DNA of 64,000 nt, taken from positions 124,001 through 188,000 of the forward strand of contig NZ_ABCM01000001.1 in the NCBI RefSeq assembly GCF_000170795.1, in the 5' to 3' direction. Positions 34,921-42,440 of this stretch are shown piece after piece. The position numbers and the translations under genes are program-made. The notes under the pieces were generated by a model that worked only from the letters and a program-made list of their open reading frames with translations, searched no databases and was not told the DNA's origin. Source of the stretch: Pedobacter sp. BAL39. Its GTDB lineage: Bacteria; Bacteroidota; Bacteroidia; Sphingobacteriales; Sphingobacteriaceae. Numbering within the stretch: the first letter of the stretch is position 1; every line of letters starts with the position of its first letter.

Positions 34921-35930
34921 TTTTGAAGTAAGGGCAAGGTAACTGAAAATTCTCCATTGTCCTGTACAATACTAACGGTTTTACCTGATAACAGTTTATA
35001 TCGCTCCATGATATTTTTCAAACCAATCCCTGTGCCTTCTTCCGCAACTTTTTTAGGCTGAAAATTATTCTTTACCGTTAAAGCAGGAGTATCATCTGTC
35101 ATGATGGTAATCTGCAACGGCTGCTCGGGAGAGATCATGTTGTGTTTGATGGCATTTTCAATCAGCAGCTGCAACGATAATGGGGGGACTTTCATCTCCA
35201 TATAATCCTCAGAAATCTGGAGGTCTACCTGTAGTGCTTCCTCAAACCTTTCATTCATGATGTACAGGTAAGAACGGATGAAACTGATTTCCTCCCTAAG
35301 GGGTGTCAGGTAGTGCTGGTTAAAGTTCAACACGTAACGGTAAACACTTGCCAGCTGTATCACATAGTTTTTAGTGGGCTGATCGGTAGCGATAGTCTTG
35401 AGTGTGCTCAGGGAGTTGAAGAGAAAATGCGGACTGATCTGTTGTTGCAAAGAGATCAGCTGTGCACGAAGGTGCTCCTGTCCGAGCATCTCGTTTTCAA
35501 GTTTCGAATTCTGCAAGGCCGAATTGGTATGTGTGCTGTAAATAACTACGTAACAGATGAGGCTCAGGAAAAAGGATCCTGTAAGGTGCATCCTGGCGAC
35601 AGCAAAGGTAGAGAAGCCAATTTCCTTTCCACCAAGTATATTTGGAGGCAGTAATAAGTAGATCAGATACCCTAAAGCAAATGTGGCCACCATCGACAGC
35701 AGGTTACTTAAAATATACTTCCCGTAACTTTTGAGTTTTTCAAATTGATGGGTAAGGAAGTAACCGTGAATCATCCAGGAGGTAAACACGATGATGAAAA
35801 GCCGGAACGAATAGTTCAGATACTGCCACCAGACTACATTTCTTGGTACATCGGGACGCAGCAGGAGTGTGCTAATAGTAAGGATACCTACTACAATGAT
35901 ACACCATTTGATCTGATAGGTTTTATACAT
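34917..35930 (-). CDS. LytS-like membrane sensor histidine kinase
   Basis: A 337-residue kinase with four membrane segments in the first 150 residues. A short coiled linker follows, then the His_kinase domain with the phospho-acceptor block ISPHFLFNSLSTLKTIA, and an ATPase domain with LLIENAIKHNMISPE and GIGLKNIMERY. There is no separate ligand domain, so it probably senses a membrane-associated signal. Cognate partner of the LytTR regulator that overlaps its 3' end. Confidence 0.93.
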   Translation of the reverse strand: MYKTYQIKWCIIVVGILTISTLLLRPDVPRNVVWWQYLNYSFRLFIIVFTSWMIHGYFLTHQFEKLKSYGKYILSNLLSMVATFALGYLIYLLLPPNILGGKEIGFSTFAVARMHLTGSFFLSLICYVVIYSTHTNSALQNSKLENEMLGQEHLRAQLISLQQQISPHFLFNSLSTLKTIATDQPTKNYVIQLASVYRYVLNFNQHYLTPLREEISFIRSYLYIMNERFEEALQVDLQISEDYMEMKVPPLSLQLLIENAIKHNMISPEQPLQITIMTDDTPALTVKNNFQPKKVAEEGTGIGLKNIMERYKLLSGKTVSIVQDNGEFSVTLPLLQK

Positions 35931-36072
35931 GAGACAAAGGTATCCTAAAATATCAAAACCTTCCGGTTACGGGATTTCAAAATGGACAAATTGAAGGCTG
36001 AAACGGACATCTGCCACGGGTATGCAGGGTTAGCTGGCGCTTAGAAGTAGCAATTAGGGTATAAAATTGCAA

Positions 36073-36462
36073 TTACTGCATCAGCTCAATACGCGGATGT
36101 TCGGCAATAATCTCCAGGATGACATCAAAATAGGTCTGCCCGTCGCCGCTCTCCAACGCCGCTAATTTCTCTTCAAAATGCTTTTTATTGTAAACAGAAT
36201 CTGGGCCCAACTTCTCCAGATAATAAGCTTTGGTGGCAGCATACCCCAAAGCTTCCCTACTCTGTTCCATATCATTCCATAAGAGCCGTGCAGACTCACC
36301 ACCCTTCATATCGCCTGTGGCACGGTAAAGCAAATCATTAAATGCGTCAAGACTGTTACCTATTTTCCAATCGTCCTCTACCACAAACACACGGTTGACT
36401 TCCTCATAAAATGAAACGATGTCATGAATGTGGCTGCCTTCGATGATAATTTCTTTTCCCAT
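36073..36462 (-). CDS. Barstar-like ribonuclease inhibitor family protein
   Basis: A 129-residue acidic protein with barstar-family features. An N-terminal strand carries IIEGSHIHDIVSFYEEVNRV, then DDWKIGNSLDAFNDLLYRAT, where the acidic residues that contact a ribonuclease active site in barstar would lie, and the Leu-rich helices typical of the fold. The C-terminal extension (QTYFDVILEIIAEHPRIEL) occurs in a longer subfamily. No barnase-like ribonuclease gene is nearby, so it is an orphan. It follows modC by 51 bp on the same strand; whether it belongs to that operon is unclear. Confidence 0.7.
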   Translation of the reverse strand: MGKEIIIEGSHIHDIVSFYEEVNRVFVVEDDWKIGNSLDAFNDLLYRATGDMKGGESARLLWNDMEQSREALGYAATKAYYLEKLGPDSVYNKKHFEEKLAALESGDGQTYFDVILEIIAEHPRIELMQ

Positions 36463-36513
36463 GCCCTAAAGATAGCTTTTTCAGTGAAACCCGCCATCAA
36501 ATCCGCTGCTCTT

Positions 36514-37143
36514 TCAGCCATCCTCATGACCAAGCCTGAATTCGCAACTGCCAAATTCCTGCACCTCATGCTGGTAGTGCGTAACTAGTAAGACAGTGGT
36601 CTGCTGTGCGGCAAACAAATCCTTTAAGCGAACCATCATGCGCTGTTTAAGTGCTTCATCCAATGCTGAAAAAGGCTCATCCATCAGCAGCACAGCCGGT
36701 TTTGTAGACAGTGCACGCAGGATGGCAAGACGTTGCTGTTGTCCGCCCGACAAGCGCTGCGGTTGATTTTTACGGAAAGGTTCCATCTCGCCAATCGACA
36801 ACAGCTGTTCGATATACTCCTCATCCCTGGTCCCATAACGCAGGTGCTCCTCCACGGTCATATTCGGAAACAAGGCGTAGTCCTGAAAAACAAATCCCAC
36901 CTGACGTTCCTGAATGCTTCTGGAATATTTAGTTGCAGCATCAAACCAGGAGACCCCATCCACACGGATATTTCCATGCTCCGGTAGTACCAGTCCGGCG
37001 ATGATTTTCAATAACGTCGTCTTGCCCACACCGGAGGGCCCTGCAATGCGGGTAATGCCCCTGGATGGAAAGGTGGCATTTACCTGGAGTGCTTCAGTAC
37101 CCCGGTAAGTTTTTATGCGTTTGGTGACATTGATCTCTATCAT
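36514..37143 (-). CDS. modC: Molybdate ABC transporter ATP-binding protein, short form
   Basis: A 209-residue ABC ATPase with Walker A GPSGVGKTTLLKIIAG (near residue 35), Q-loop QVGFVFQDYALFPNM, signature RLSGGQQQRLAILRAL, Walker B VLLMDEPFSALDE and the switch His in LLVTHYQHE. It is much shorter than Escherichia coli ModC (about 350 residues) because it lacks the C-terminal TOBE/MOP molybdate-binding domain. Direct regulation by intracellular molybdate through this subunit is therefore absent. Its start overlaps the modB stop by 4 bp. The position next to modA and modB identifies the substrate class; tungstate cannot be excluded. Confidence 0.92.
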   Translation of the reverse strand: MIEINVTKRIKTYRGTEALQVNATFPSRGITRIAGPSGVGKTTLLKIIAGLVLPEHGNIRVDGVSWFDAATKYSRSIQERQVGFVFQDYALFPNMTVEEHLRYGTRDEEYIEQLLSIGEMEPFRKNQPQRLSGGQQQRLAILRALSTKPAVLLMDEPFSALDEALKQRMMVRLKDLFAAQQTTVLLVTHYQHEVQEFGSCEFRLGHEDG

Positions 37144-37811
37144 TCAAAGGGGCTTTTGATGGCTTTTCTGTTCAATACAAAGACAGCGAGCACAATGGTG
37201 AAAGTAATGGCAAAGAGCAGGAAAGCATAATCGTTGGCAGAGGCGTAGTCCATCGTTTCCACAGAATCGTAAATGGCAATGGAAGCCACTTTAGTAACAC
37301 CAGGGATATTCCCACCGATCATCAGTACCACACCAAATTCTCCGAGCGTATGTGCGAAGGTAAGTACCGCAGCGGTGAAAATGGAGTATTTGATATTGGG
37401 CAAGAGGATGTAAAAGAAGGTCTGCAGGCGCGACTTACCCATAGTATATGAAGCCTCTGCAATTGAACGCGGCAGTTGGGCAAATGCCGACCTGAGGGGG
37501 CTGATCATGAACGGAAGGCTGTAAATCAGTGAGGCAAAGACCAAACCTTCAAAAGAAAAGACCAGCTGAAGACTCAGGTACTCCTGTAGCCATTTCCCTA
37601 AAGCATTATTCGGACTAAAGGCCAGCAACAGGTAAAATCCAAGTACAGAAGGAGGCAGCACCAGCGGCATGGTAATGAACGCTTCTACAATGATCCTGAA
37701 CAGAGATTGTTTGCGCGACAACCAGTAGGCAATGGGAATCCCGATCAGTAACAGCAGAAAGGTGGTCAGCGCAGCCAGCTTTAGACTGAGCCATATCGGT
37801 TCCAGGTCCAT
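37140..37811 (-). CDS. modB: Molybdate ABC transporter permease
   Basis: A 223-residue inner-membrane permease with five to six membrane segments and the ModB/CysTW-type features. An N-terminal LLLIGIPIAYWLSRK is followed by LVLPPSVLGFYLLLAF and the ATPase-contacting EAA-like loop SIAEASYTMGKSRLQTFFYI. The VLTFAHTLGEFGVVLMIGGN block is highly typical of ModB. Forms the channel with ModC and receives substrate from ModA, whose gene ends 4 bp upstream. Translationally coupled to modC by an ATGA overlap. Confidence 0.95.
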   Translation of the reverse strand: MDLEPIWLSLKLAALTTFLLLLIGIPIAYWLSRKQSLFRIIVEAFITMPLVLPPSVLGFYLLLAFSPNNALGKWLQEYLSLQLVFSFEGLVFASLIYSLPFMISPLRSAFAQLPRSIAEASYTMGKSRLQTFFYILLPNIKYSIFTAAVLTFAHTLGEFGVVLMIGGNIPGVTKVASIAIYDSVETMDYASANDYAFLLFAITFTIVLAVFVLNRKAIKSPFE

Positions 37812-37815
37812 ATGG

Positions 37816-38598
37816 TTATTTCTTGATCAAAGGTAAACGATATCCGCTGCTGCCGATGATTTTTCTTGCCGCGGCAGAGCCAAGGTAGTCGACAAATGCA
37901 GTAGCCTCTTTGAGCTTTCCCTTTTTTGCGTAGCTCAGCAGAATGGCTGCCTGTGCAATTGGCGTGTAACTCTTCAGTTCTACCCTCGTCCATTTCAGGT
38001 GCGACTTATCGATATTCTCATAGAGAAAAGCCTCCGTGGTGAAGCCAATAGTTACCACCCCAGTTTGCAGGTAAGTATTCACCTGGGAGATGCTTTCACC
38101 ATAAACCAGCTTCGGCCGCAGCCCGTCCAACAGTTGGTAATAACGCAGGCTTTCTTCTGCAGCTTTTCCATAAGGTGCCGTTTTAGGATTCGCGACGGCC
38201 ACTTTTTGGAATTGTGTTCCCCTGATGAGCTGTCGCCAGTTCCTGATGTCAGCTGAGGTATTGCCACAAACAATGAGACTGCCTATCGCATACACCACCG
38301 GCTTTTTTAAACCCAGACCTGCCGCAAACAGCTGCTCCGGAAATTGCGTGTCTGCAGACAGAAAAACATCAAAGGGAGCACCGTTCATCATCTGCGCGGT
38401 CAGCTTGCCTGAAGCACCGATGATCGCCTCCGTTTCTATTCCTGTGCGCTTCCTAAAATCCGCCTGCAGCTTTTTGATCAGTCCCTGCGCATTGGCAGCC
38501 ACAGCAATGCGGAGCGCCTGCGCAGATCCGCTGTGCATATTGGCGACAACGAAAAACAGCACCATCAACCCTACCCTGAATTTGATAAACTTCATCAT
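37816..38598 (-). CDS. modA: Molybdate-binding periplasmic protein
   Basis: A 260-residue type II periplasmic binding protein with a signal peptide (about 25 residues, ends SGSAQA). ModA signatures are LRIAVAANAQGLIKKLQADF, GASGKLTAQMMNGAPFDVFL, LSADTQFPEQL, VANPKTAPYGKAAEE and a C-terminal SAAARKIIGSSGYRLPL. These residues line the oxyanion pocket (Ser of the GASGKL loop, Asp-Val-Phe-Leu-Ser, Tyr of APYG). It delivers molybdate or tungstate to ModBC. The stop of the preceding gene is 6 bp upstream. Confidence 0.95.
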   Translation of the reverse strand: MMKFIKFRVGLMVLFFVVANMHSGSAQALRIAVAANAQGLIKKLQADFRKRTGIETEAIIGASGKLTAQMMNGAPFDVFLSADTQFPEQLFAAGLGLKKPVVYAIGSLIVCGNTSADIRNWRQLIRGTQFQKVAVANPKTAPYGKAAEESLRYYQLLDGLRPKLVYGESISQVNTYLQTGVVTIGFTTEAFLYENIDKSHLKWTRVELKSYTPIAQAAILLSYAKKGKLKEATAFVDYLGSAAARKIIGSSGYRLPLIKK

Positions 38599-38604
38599 TC
38601 TCGC

Positions 38605-39111
38605 TTATTTGGCAAATTCAATCCTAAGACTGGTGACCTGTTTAATGCACCTTGCAGGTTTTTTCTCCCCTTCTACAATGATCCGGAAAGGGCCATCTGC
38701 AGCAGGCAAAGGCTGCCCATCTACCTGATGGGCAAGGATGACCTGCCGGTCTGTAAACTCCGGATCCAGCTCGGCCAGGGCAAAGATCACCTGGTAACCA
38801 TCGCTGGCCTCTGCCAGCATGAACTTCGTCAGGTTTTCTCCACGAAGGTCCTTTCCCAATGTGACACCGGAATTTGACAACAACAGCGACAAGCTCACGC
38901 CTGAATACAAATGATCTTTACCATCCCGGTCTTTCCTTCTGACTTCTATTTGTTTAAATGCCTTCAGGTCCTTTATACCCAGGCTTAGTGCAGCACCGAC
39001 CTCCCCCGAAATCTTGACAAGGGGCTCATTACCAGTCTGTGCATGGAGCAGCGCCGAAGGGCTACCCATCTGAACACACCATATCAGGGCTAAAAGCAAA
39101 AGTTTTTTCAT
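38605..39111 (-). CDS. Exported molybdopterin-oxidoreductase-like domain protein lacking the Mo-ligand Cys
   Basis: A 168-residue protein with a signal peptide of about 25 residues, followed by a single truncated sulfite-oxidase/YedY-like fold. Visible blocks are VKISGEVGAALSLGIKDLKA, YSGVSLSLLL, SDGYQVIFALAELDP, LAHQVDGQPLPAADGPFRII and EKKPARCIKQV. Enzymes of this fold bind molybdenum through a Cys in the middle of the domain, but the only Cys in the mature protein is near the C-terminus, so catalysis as such an oxidoreductase is doubtful. The domain may bind a cofactor or act as a periplasmic carrier. Packed between the peroxidase gene (1-bp gap) and modA (6-bp gap). Confidence 0.82.
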   Translation of the reverse strand: MKKLLLLALIWCVQMGSPSALLHAQTGNEPLVKISGEVGAALSLGIKDLKAFKQIEVRRKDRDGKDHLYSGVSLSLLLSNSGVTLGKDLRGENLTKFMLAEASDGYQVIFALAELDPEFTDRQVILAHQVDGQPLPAADGPFRIIVEGEKKPARCIKQVTSLRIEFAK

Positions 39112-39112
39112 A

Positions 39113-40207
39113 TTATTTTAGTTTTCTTGTCGTCAGGAAAGGATTAGAGAATTCTGGGTTATTGATAAATGATGTATCCGTAAAGGTATGCAGAAAAGCA
39201 ATCAGTTCCTTCTTCTCCTGCACACTCAGCCTTAACGAATGTGCTCCTTTGACGTTGGATTCATTTTGCAAAAAGCTGCTCAGGGCGTCCGACTGCTCAA
39301 TGTGCTCACTGTAGTGTTCCACCACTTCCTCCAGGGAGTCAAACCGGCCGTCATGCATGTAAGGAGCAGTAAGGGCTATATTTCTCAAGGTAGGCACTTT
39401 GAACCTCCCGCGGTCTGTGTCCAGACCGGTAAGGCTGGCCCTTCCCGGGTCTTTTGACACCAGATCCAGTCCGTTGTTATGAAAAAGCTCCAGGTAGTTT
39501 TTCGGGCCACCGTGACAATGTGCGCAATTTGCACCCCGCAGGCCGCGCCCAGGATCCGGAGCGGTGTTGAACAAGACCATCCCATTCCGCTCTGCTGTGG
39601 TAAGGGTGTCGGAGTGCTGCAGGTAATTGTCGTACCGGGAATTTGAAGAAATCAGGGAGCGTTCAAACTGTGCTAATGCCATAGCGATCCGCGGGCCTGT
39701 CACCTTCTCCTCCCCAAATACGATTTTAAACAGAGGGGGGTAATCTTCCGTAGCCTGCAATTTGGCAGCTGAGGCTACCAGCGACTGTCCCATTTCGTGA
39801 GGGTTCGTCATTGGGAACACTGCCTGATCTTCCAATGAACCGGAACGGCCGTCCCAAAAGAATTTCCTTGTCCACAGCAGGTTGGCAATCGACATCGCAT
39901 TGCGGTCGGTGGGAAGACCATCGACACCAATGCTGAGTTTCCTGCCATCTGTGAATGCCTTTTCCTGCATATGACAACTGCCACAGGAGATGGTATTGTT
40001 TGCGGAAAGCCGGCTTTCATAAAAAAGGCGGCGACCAAGGTATACTCCCTGTTTTGTCGTCGGGTTATTGGCCGGCACCTGGATGCGGTTGCCGAAATGA
40101 GCAGGATAGCGAAAAATATACTCCCCCAGAGGCACCTCATCGCAGGCAACCCACGATAGCAGTCCTCCAATGAAAAGTAAAAATATGATGTTTCTCGCTG
40201 CTGCCAT
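39113..40207 (-). CDS. Di-haem cytochrome c peroxidase (CCP/MauG family), lipoprotein
   Basis: A 364-residue exported protein with two c-type haem sites, CGSCH (near residue 76) and CAHCH (near residue 227), the hallmark of the bacterial CCP/MauG family. The signal peptide ends LLSWVAC, a likely lipobox. Other family blocks are VYLGRRLFYESRLS, KAFTDGRKLSIGVDG, NLLWTRKFFWDGRSGSLEDQ, ETDRGRFKVPTLRNIALTAP-like and PYMHDGRFDSLEEVVEHYS. It may reduce peroxide or oxidise a neighbouring protein or ligand in the periplasm. Located between the TonB-dependent receptor (23-bp gap) and the molybdopterin-like protein. Confidence 0.92.
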   Translation of the reverse strand: MAAARNIIFLLFIGGLLSWVACDEVPLGEYIFRYPAHFGNRIQVPANNPTTKQGVYLGRRLFYESRLSANNTISCGSCHMQEKAFTDGRKLSIGVDGLPTDRNAMSIANLLWTRKFFWDGRSGSLEDQAVFPMTNPHEMGQSLVASAAKLQATEDYPPLFKIVFGEEKVTGPRIAMALAQFERSLISSNSRYDNYLQHSDTLTTAERNGMVLFNTAPDPGRGLRGANCAHCHGGPKNYLELFHNNGLDLVSKDPGRASLTGLDTDRGRFKVPTLRNIALTAPYMHDGRFDSLEEVVEHYSEHIEQSDALSSFLQNESNVKGAHSLRLSVQEKKELIAFLHTFTDTSFINNPEFSNPFLTTRKLK

Positions 40208-40230
40208 CTAGTTCACCGCTTCTGTTAAAA

Positions 40231-42234
40231 TTAGTAATTGAAGATCAGGTTTGCAAAGAAATTCCTTCCCATCTCAGGATATCCCTCCACCAGGGTGTAG
40301 TTGCGGTCAAAGACATTGTTGACTCCCCCTTCCACTGTAAATCCTTTTGGAAGCTGGACGTTGGCTTTCACATTGGTCAGGTAAAATGCGCCCGAAACCG
40401 TTCCATAACTGGTACTGTAACGTTTGGAATTGTATTCCTCAGAAGCCATCAAGTAAACCTTCGAAATGGGGGTATATTTTATAGATCCAAAAACCTTGTG
40501 TTTAGGCACATCGGTAAAACGTACTGCCGCTGTGGAAAGGTTGCTCCTGACCATATACGTGTAATTGGCGTTGGCGTAAAGTTGCGGCAGCACAGGATAA
40601 GCAACTGCAAACTCGGCACCGTAGTATTCCGCTTTACCTACATTCTGGATCTGCGACTGGTTTACGTTGGTTACCGGGTCGATACGCACGTTGTTCACCA
40701 TCTGAATGGTATTGTTCAGCTTGCTGTAAAAGCCGGAAACGTCCAGTGATAATTTTCCATCAACCAGGGAATGATAACTCAGGTCGTAATTCAGCGCACG
40801 CTCGGCCTTCAGGTCCGGATTCGGGATGGCGGTTCCAAAACGGTAGGAATAGCGGTCTTTGATGGTGGCAAACCTGGTTTTACTTGCCACTGAAAAGCTC
40901 AGTGTATGGTTTGTGCTCAGGTCATACTGCAGCAAACCCTGCAGGTTCCAGGCGTCGTTGCTGTTCGCGGGAAGCTCAGAGATCGTGTTGTTGGTGTATT
41001 GCTGCGCCTGGGTGCTTTTCCTGTTGTTGTAAGACACTCCTCCGTTCACTTTTAAAGCTGCAGTAAGGTGATAAGTATCTTCGATTGCAAAATACAGGTT
41101 GTGATCTGCACTGCGCCTTACCGGTTCACCGACATTGTTTTCGCGGTGCACATCCTGTTTGAAATGACCGGCGATGCTAAAGCTGTTGTTGGTGATGTCG
41201 GTATTTTCAAAAACAATACTGCTTCCCAGGGTATAATCGTCGTAATGACTGGTGAAAGCATATCCCCTGGTCATTGCATTATAATCGCTGTTGTCATAGC
41301 TGTCCAGTTGATTTACAAACCGATCGTAGTACCAACGGGTTTTGATGACATTCGTTTCGTTGATCTTGTTGTTGCTCAGCGCATATATCCCCTGTGTGTC
41401 CCATTTGGGCCACTTCCAGTAGCGCGGGTTTCTGAAGAGGTTGTTCTGCTCATCCGTACCGGCATAGACAGGATTCCCTTTACTGCCATGGTGGTAGTTG
41501 TAACCGATCGCGTACTCCTGGGCGGCAGTAGGTGTAAAACCAACCTTTCCACTCAGGTCGAGGTCTTTACTTGCCGAATTGTTGCGACGGCCACCATCTT
41601 CATTCGCAACCGCGGAGAAGTCATCAGATAAAGGAAAAAAATCCCTGCTGAGCTGCGATGCAGAAAGCTGGTAATAGAATTTACCCGCATTCCCACCGAT
41701 ATTGGTATTGAGTAGGTAGCCGCCACTGAGGTAACCTGCCGTCGCGTTCAGCTCAAAAAGATTGCCAGGCTTACGGCTCACCAGGTTAATTGCGCCGCCT
41801 TCGGCATTCGGGCCAAACAGCATGGAGGAATAACCCTTTGCGACAAGGATCTCGGACAGGTTAAAAGTATTGTAACGTGCAAGGTCTACGTAACCATCGT
41901 AGGGAACATATAAAGGGACCCCATCCAAATAAACCGGCACTTGTCGCAGGTCAAAACCCCGTACATTGACCGCAGATTCATTCCTGGGCCCTACTGATGT
42001 CAGGGTGATGCCCGGCAGTAAATTCAGTGCATGGGAAACATCATAGCGGTTGTGCAGGTTCAGCTGGGTCGTATTCAGCCGGTTGGCACGTAAGGAATCC
42101 CTTAGTCCAAGGATATTTACCTGGCCCAGTTGAAATACCCGCTTGCTGGTGTCGCCGGCCTGGCCGTACGAGCGGTTATCAATTGAAAATAATAAGGAAA
42201 TAAAAAAGGATAACAGGAGTAAGTGTTTTCTCAT
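40231..42234 (-). CDS. TonB-dependent outer-membrane receptor, predicted molybdate/oxyanion uptake
   Basis: A 667-residue TonB-dependent receptor, shorter than SusC proteins and without a SusD partner. A signal peptide (about 24 residues, ends RSYGQ) is followed by a plug domain (DVSHALNLLPGITLTSVG; NVRGFDLRQVPVYLDGVPLY; GPNAEGGAINLVSRKPG). A 22-strand barrel ends in GRNFFANLIFNY. This class transports siderophores, vitamins or metal complexes. It is first in a seven-gene run containing modABC, so uptake of molybdate or a molybdenum-binding chelate is inferred. Upstream are a -7 element and 17-bp direct repeats. Confidence 0.9.
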   Translation of the reverse strand: MRKHLLLLSFFISLLFSIDNRSYGQAGDTSKRVFQLGQVNILGLRDSLRANRLNTTQLNLHNRYDVSHALNLLPGITLTSVGPRNESAVNVRGFDLRQVPVYLDGVPLYVPYDGYVDLARYNTFNLSEILVAKGYSSMLFGPNAEGGAINLVSRKPGNLFELNATAGYLSGGYLLNTNIGGNAGKFYYQLSASQLSRDFFPLSDDFSAVANEDGGRRNNSASKDLDLSGKVGFTPTAAQEYAIGYNYHHGSKGNPVYAGTDEQNNLFRNPRYWKWPKWDTQGIYALSNNKINETNVIKTRWYYDRFVNQLDSYDNSDYNAMTRGYAFTSHYDDYTLGSSIVFENTDITNNSFSIAGHFKQDVHRENNVGEPVRRSADHNLYFAIEDTYHLTAALKVNGGVSYNNRKSTQAQQYTNNTISELPANSNDAWNLQGLLQYDLSTNHTLSFSVASKTRFATIKDRYSYRFGTAIPNPDLKAERALNYDLSYHSLVDGKLSLDVSGFYSKLNNTIQMVNNVRIDPVTNVNQSQIQNVGKAEYYGAEFAVAYPVLPQLYANANYTYMVRSNLSTAAVRFTDVPKHKVFGSIKYTPISKVYLMASEEYNSKRYSTSYGTVSGAFYLTNVKANVQLPKGFTVEGGVNNVFDRNYTLVEGYPEMGRNFFANLIFNY

Positions 42235-42292
42235 AAATGATGATTTAGCTTACAACAGCAATAAGATGCCATTGGTTGGATCAGTTGACAGA

Positions 42293-42300
42293 CAAATTTA
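42293..42300 (-). promoter_or_regulatory. -7 element of the TonB receptor/mod operon
   Basis: Minus-strand TAAATTTG (42300-42293) matches TAnnTTTG exactly, about 60 bp before the receptor's ATG. A TTG at normal spacing is missing, which suggests dependence on an activator bound upstream. Confidence 0.5.
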
Positions 42301-42333
42301 ATAACATCAGGACATCAGAAATAACGAAAATCA

Positions 42334-42418
42334 AACCATACCTTACGAGATTCAAATCATTAGAAGATCCAAAACCTTGGAAGATTCAAAGCATTGGAAG
42401 ATTCAAAGCATTGCAAAA
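42334..42418. repeat. 17-bp tandem direct repeats (four to five units)
   Basis: Units at 42351, 42368, 42385 and 42402 read TTCAAATCATTAGAAGA, TCCAAAACCTTGGAAGA, TTCAAAGCATTGGAAGA and TTCAAAGCATTGCAAAA. A weaker copy starts at 42334. They lie 35-120 bp upstream of the receptor operon's -7 element and downstream of a histidine kinase gene. The regular phase suggests binding sites for a regulator. Confidence 0.75.
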
Positions 42419-42440
42419 AAAGAAATCAACTTTAATAAGT

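Noticed and set aside
36073..36462. Barstar-like gene as part of a toxin-antitoxin pair
   Set aside because: No ribonuclease or other toxin gene adjoins it; the neighbours are modC and a LytS-type kinase.
41068..41631. Plus-strand frame of 187 codons inside the TonB receptor gene
   Set aside because: Antisense shadow; the receptor is intact on the other strand.
42235..42350. Molybdenum-cofactor riboswitch or ModE site before the TonB receptor/mod operon
   Set aside because: No conserved riboswitch core and no ModE-type inverted repeat could be found; only a -7 element and the direct repeats.
42334..42418. 17-bp repeats as a CRISPR array
   Set aside because: Units are contiguous with no unique spacers and too short, and no cas gene is present.
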